Of a stretch of 64,000 bases of DNA, positions 63,856 through 64,000 are shown one piece after another. The notes below the pieces were generated by a model. The model saw only the letters and a list, made by a program, of their open reading frames with translations. It was not told where the DNA came from and searched no databases. The stretch comes from Enterovibrio sp. JCM 19048. GTDB taxonomy: Bacteria > Pseudomonadota > Gammaproteobacteria > Enterobacterales > Vibrionaceae. The position numbers and the translations under genes were made by a program. The stretch covers positions 62,001-126,000 of the forward strand of contig BAXE01000004.1 in assembly GCA_001310415.1 (NCBI GenBank), in the 5' to 3' direction. Each line of letters begins with the position of its first letter. The first letter of the stretch is position 1.

Positions 63856-63880
63856 AAACCCGCCGGATTTGGCGGGTTTC
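63856..63880. terminator. Terminator after the YjgR-type gene
   Basis: AAACCCGCC / GGCGGGTTT forms a 9-bp stem with a short loop. T-residues follow on the plus strand and TTTTC on the minus strand, so it could serve both converging genes. Confidence 0.85.
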
Positions 63881-63899
63881 GCGTTTAATCTAGTTGTGA

Positions 63900-64000
63900 T
63901 TAGGCGTTCAGCGCCTGCTCCAGATCTGCAATGATGTCATCAATATGTTCAATACCGACCGACAAGCGGATCATCTCCGGAGATACACCTGCTTGCGCCT
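63900..64000 (-). CDS. Cys/Met metabolism PLP enzyme, C-terminal end only
   Basis: The last 33 codons lie in the window and the gene extends past the right edge. The sequence ([20 protein letters not shown], then [10 protein letters not shown]) is the conserved C-terminus of the cystathionine gamma-synthase / homocysteine synthase / methionine gamma-lyase family. The exact member cannot be decided from this piece. Confidence 0.8.
   Translation of the reverse strand, partial: AQAGVSPEMIRLSVGIEHIDDIIADLEQALNA

Overview
The window is a chromosomal stretch of a gammaproteobacterium, almost certainly Vibrionaceae. The formate dehydrogenase accessory set, the ArsJ/GAPDH arsenate cassette, the MurR-MurQ-MurP cluster, a VC2046/SO_2500-type protein and the form of LpxH, CysS and AdhE all point there. 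The genus cannot be fixed from sequence alone; the moderate G+C would suit Enterovibrio, Grimontia or Salinivibrio. No rRNA, tRNA, IS element, prophage, integron array or CRISPR was found.

Layout. (1) 1-15040: a respiratory formate dehydrogenase locus with tungstate-type uptake (tupA, start of tupB), a sigma-54 response regulator and sensor kinase, an HTH plus ligand-binding regulator, fdhD, DUF3305 and DUF3306 proteins, a multi-cluster ferredoxin, a TorD-like chaperone, a small Tat protein, and the alpha, beta and gamma subunits. Four good sigma-54 promoters and a repeated 15-bp dyad suggest the two-component system controls the whole locus. (2) 15136-15903: a nucleosidase with a signal peptide. 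(3) 15979-19102: arsR, a GAPDH, a small phosphatase and arsJ, an arsenate-export cassette read leftward. (4) 19288-19989: an isolated pseF-like cytidylyltransferase. (5) 20369-27656: hisGDCBHAFI with a His-rich leader and attenuator. (6) 27977-28724: a small unknown protein and a YchJ-type SEC-C protein. (7) 28845-48289: a large putrescine/polyamine region with two PuuA-like ligases, PuuD, a SpuC-like transaminase, PotFGHI-like uptake, two PuuB-like oxidases, PuuR, PuuC and a second omega-transaminase, interrupted by a diguanylate cyclase and an alpha/beta hydrolase-OsmC fusion. (8) 48363-52846: an EAL protein, lpxH, ppiB, cysS and an ion channel. (9) 52967-56431: murR, murQ, murP. (10) 56511-64000: marC, adhE, an SDR protein, a VC2046-type protein, a YjgR-type ATPase and the tail of a Cys/Met-metabolism PLP enzyme.

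The genes combine into formate oxidation to the quinone pool, arsenate detoxification as 1-arseno-3-phosphoglycerate, histidine synthesis, putrescine breakdown to GABA and succinate by both the gamma-glutamyl and direct-transaminase routes, N-acetylmuramic acid recovery, and mixed-acid fermentation.

Caution on quality: about 31 otherwise normal genes are interrupted by roughly 50 missing bases, nearly all single-base losses in short runs of the same base, and repairing them restores family-typical proteins of normal length. Essential genes such as lpxH are hit, so these are best read as consensus errors, not pseudogenes. Interrupted genes are given as one CDS spanning the whole gene, with the position of the break.
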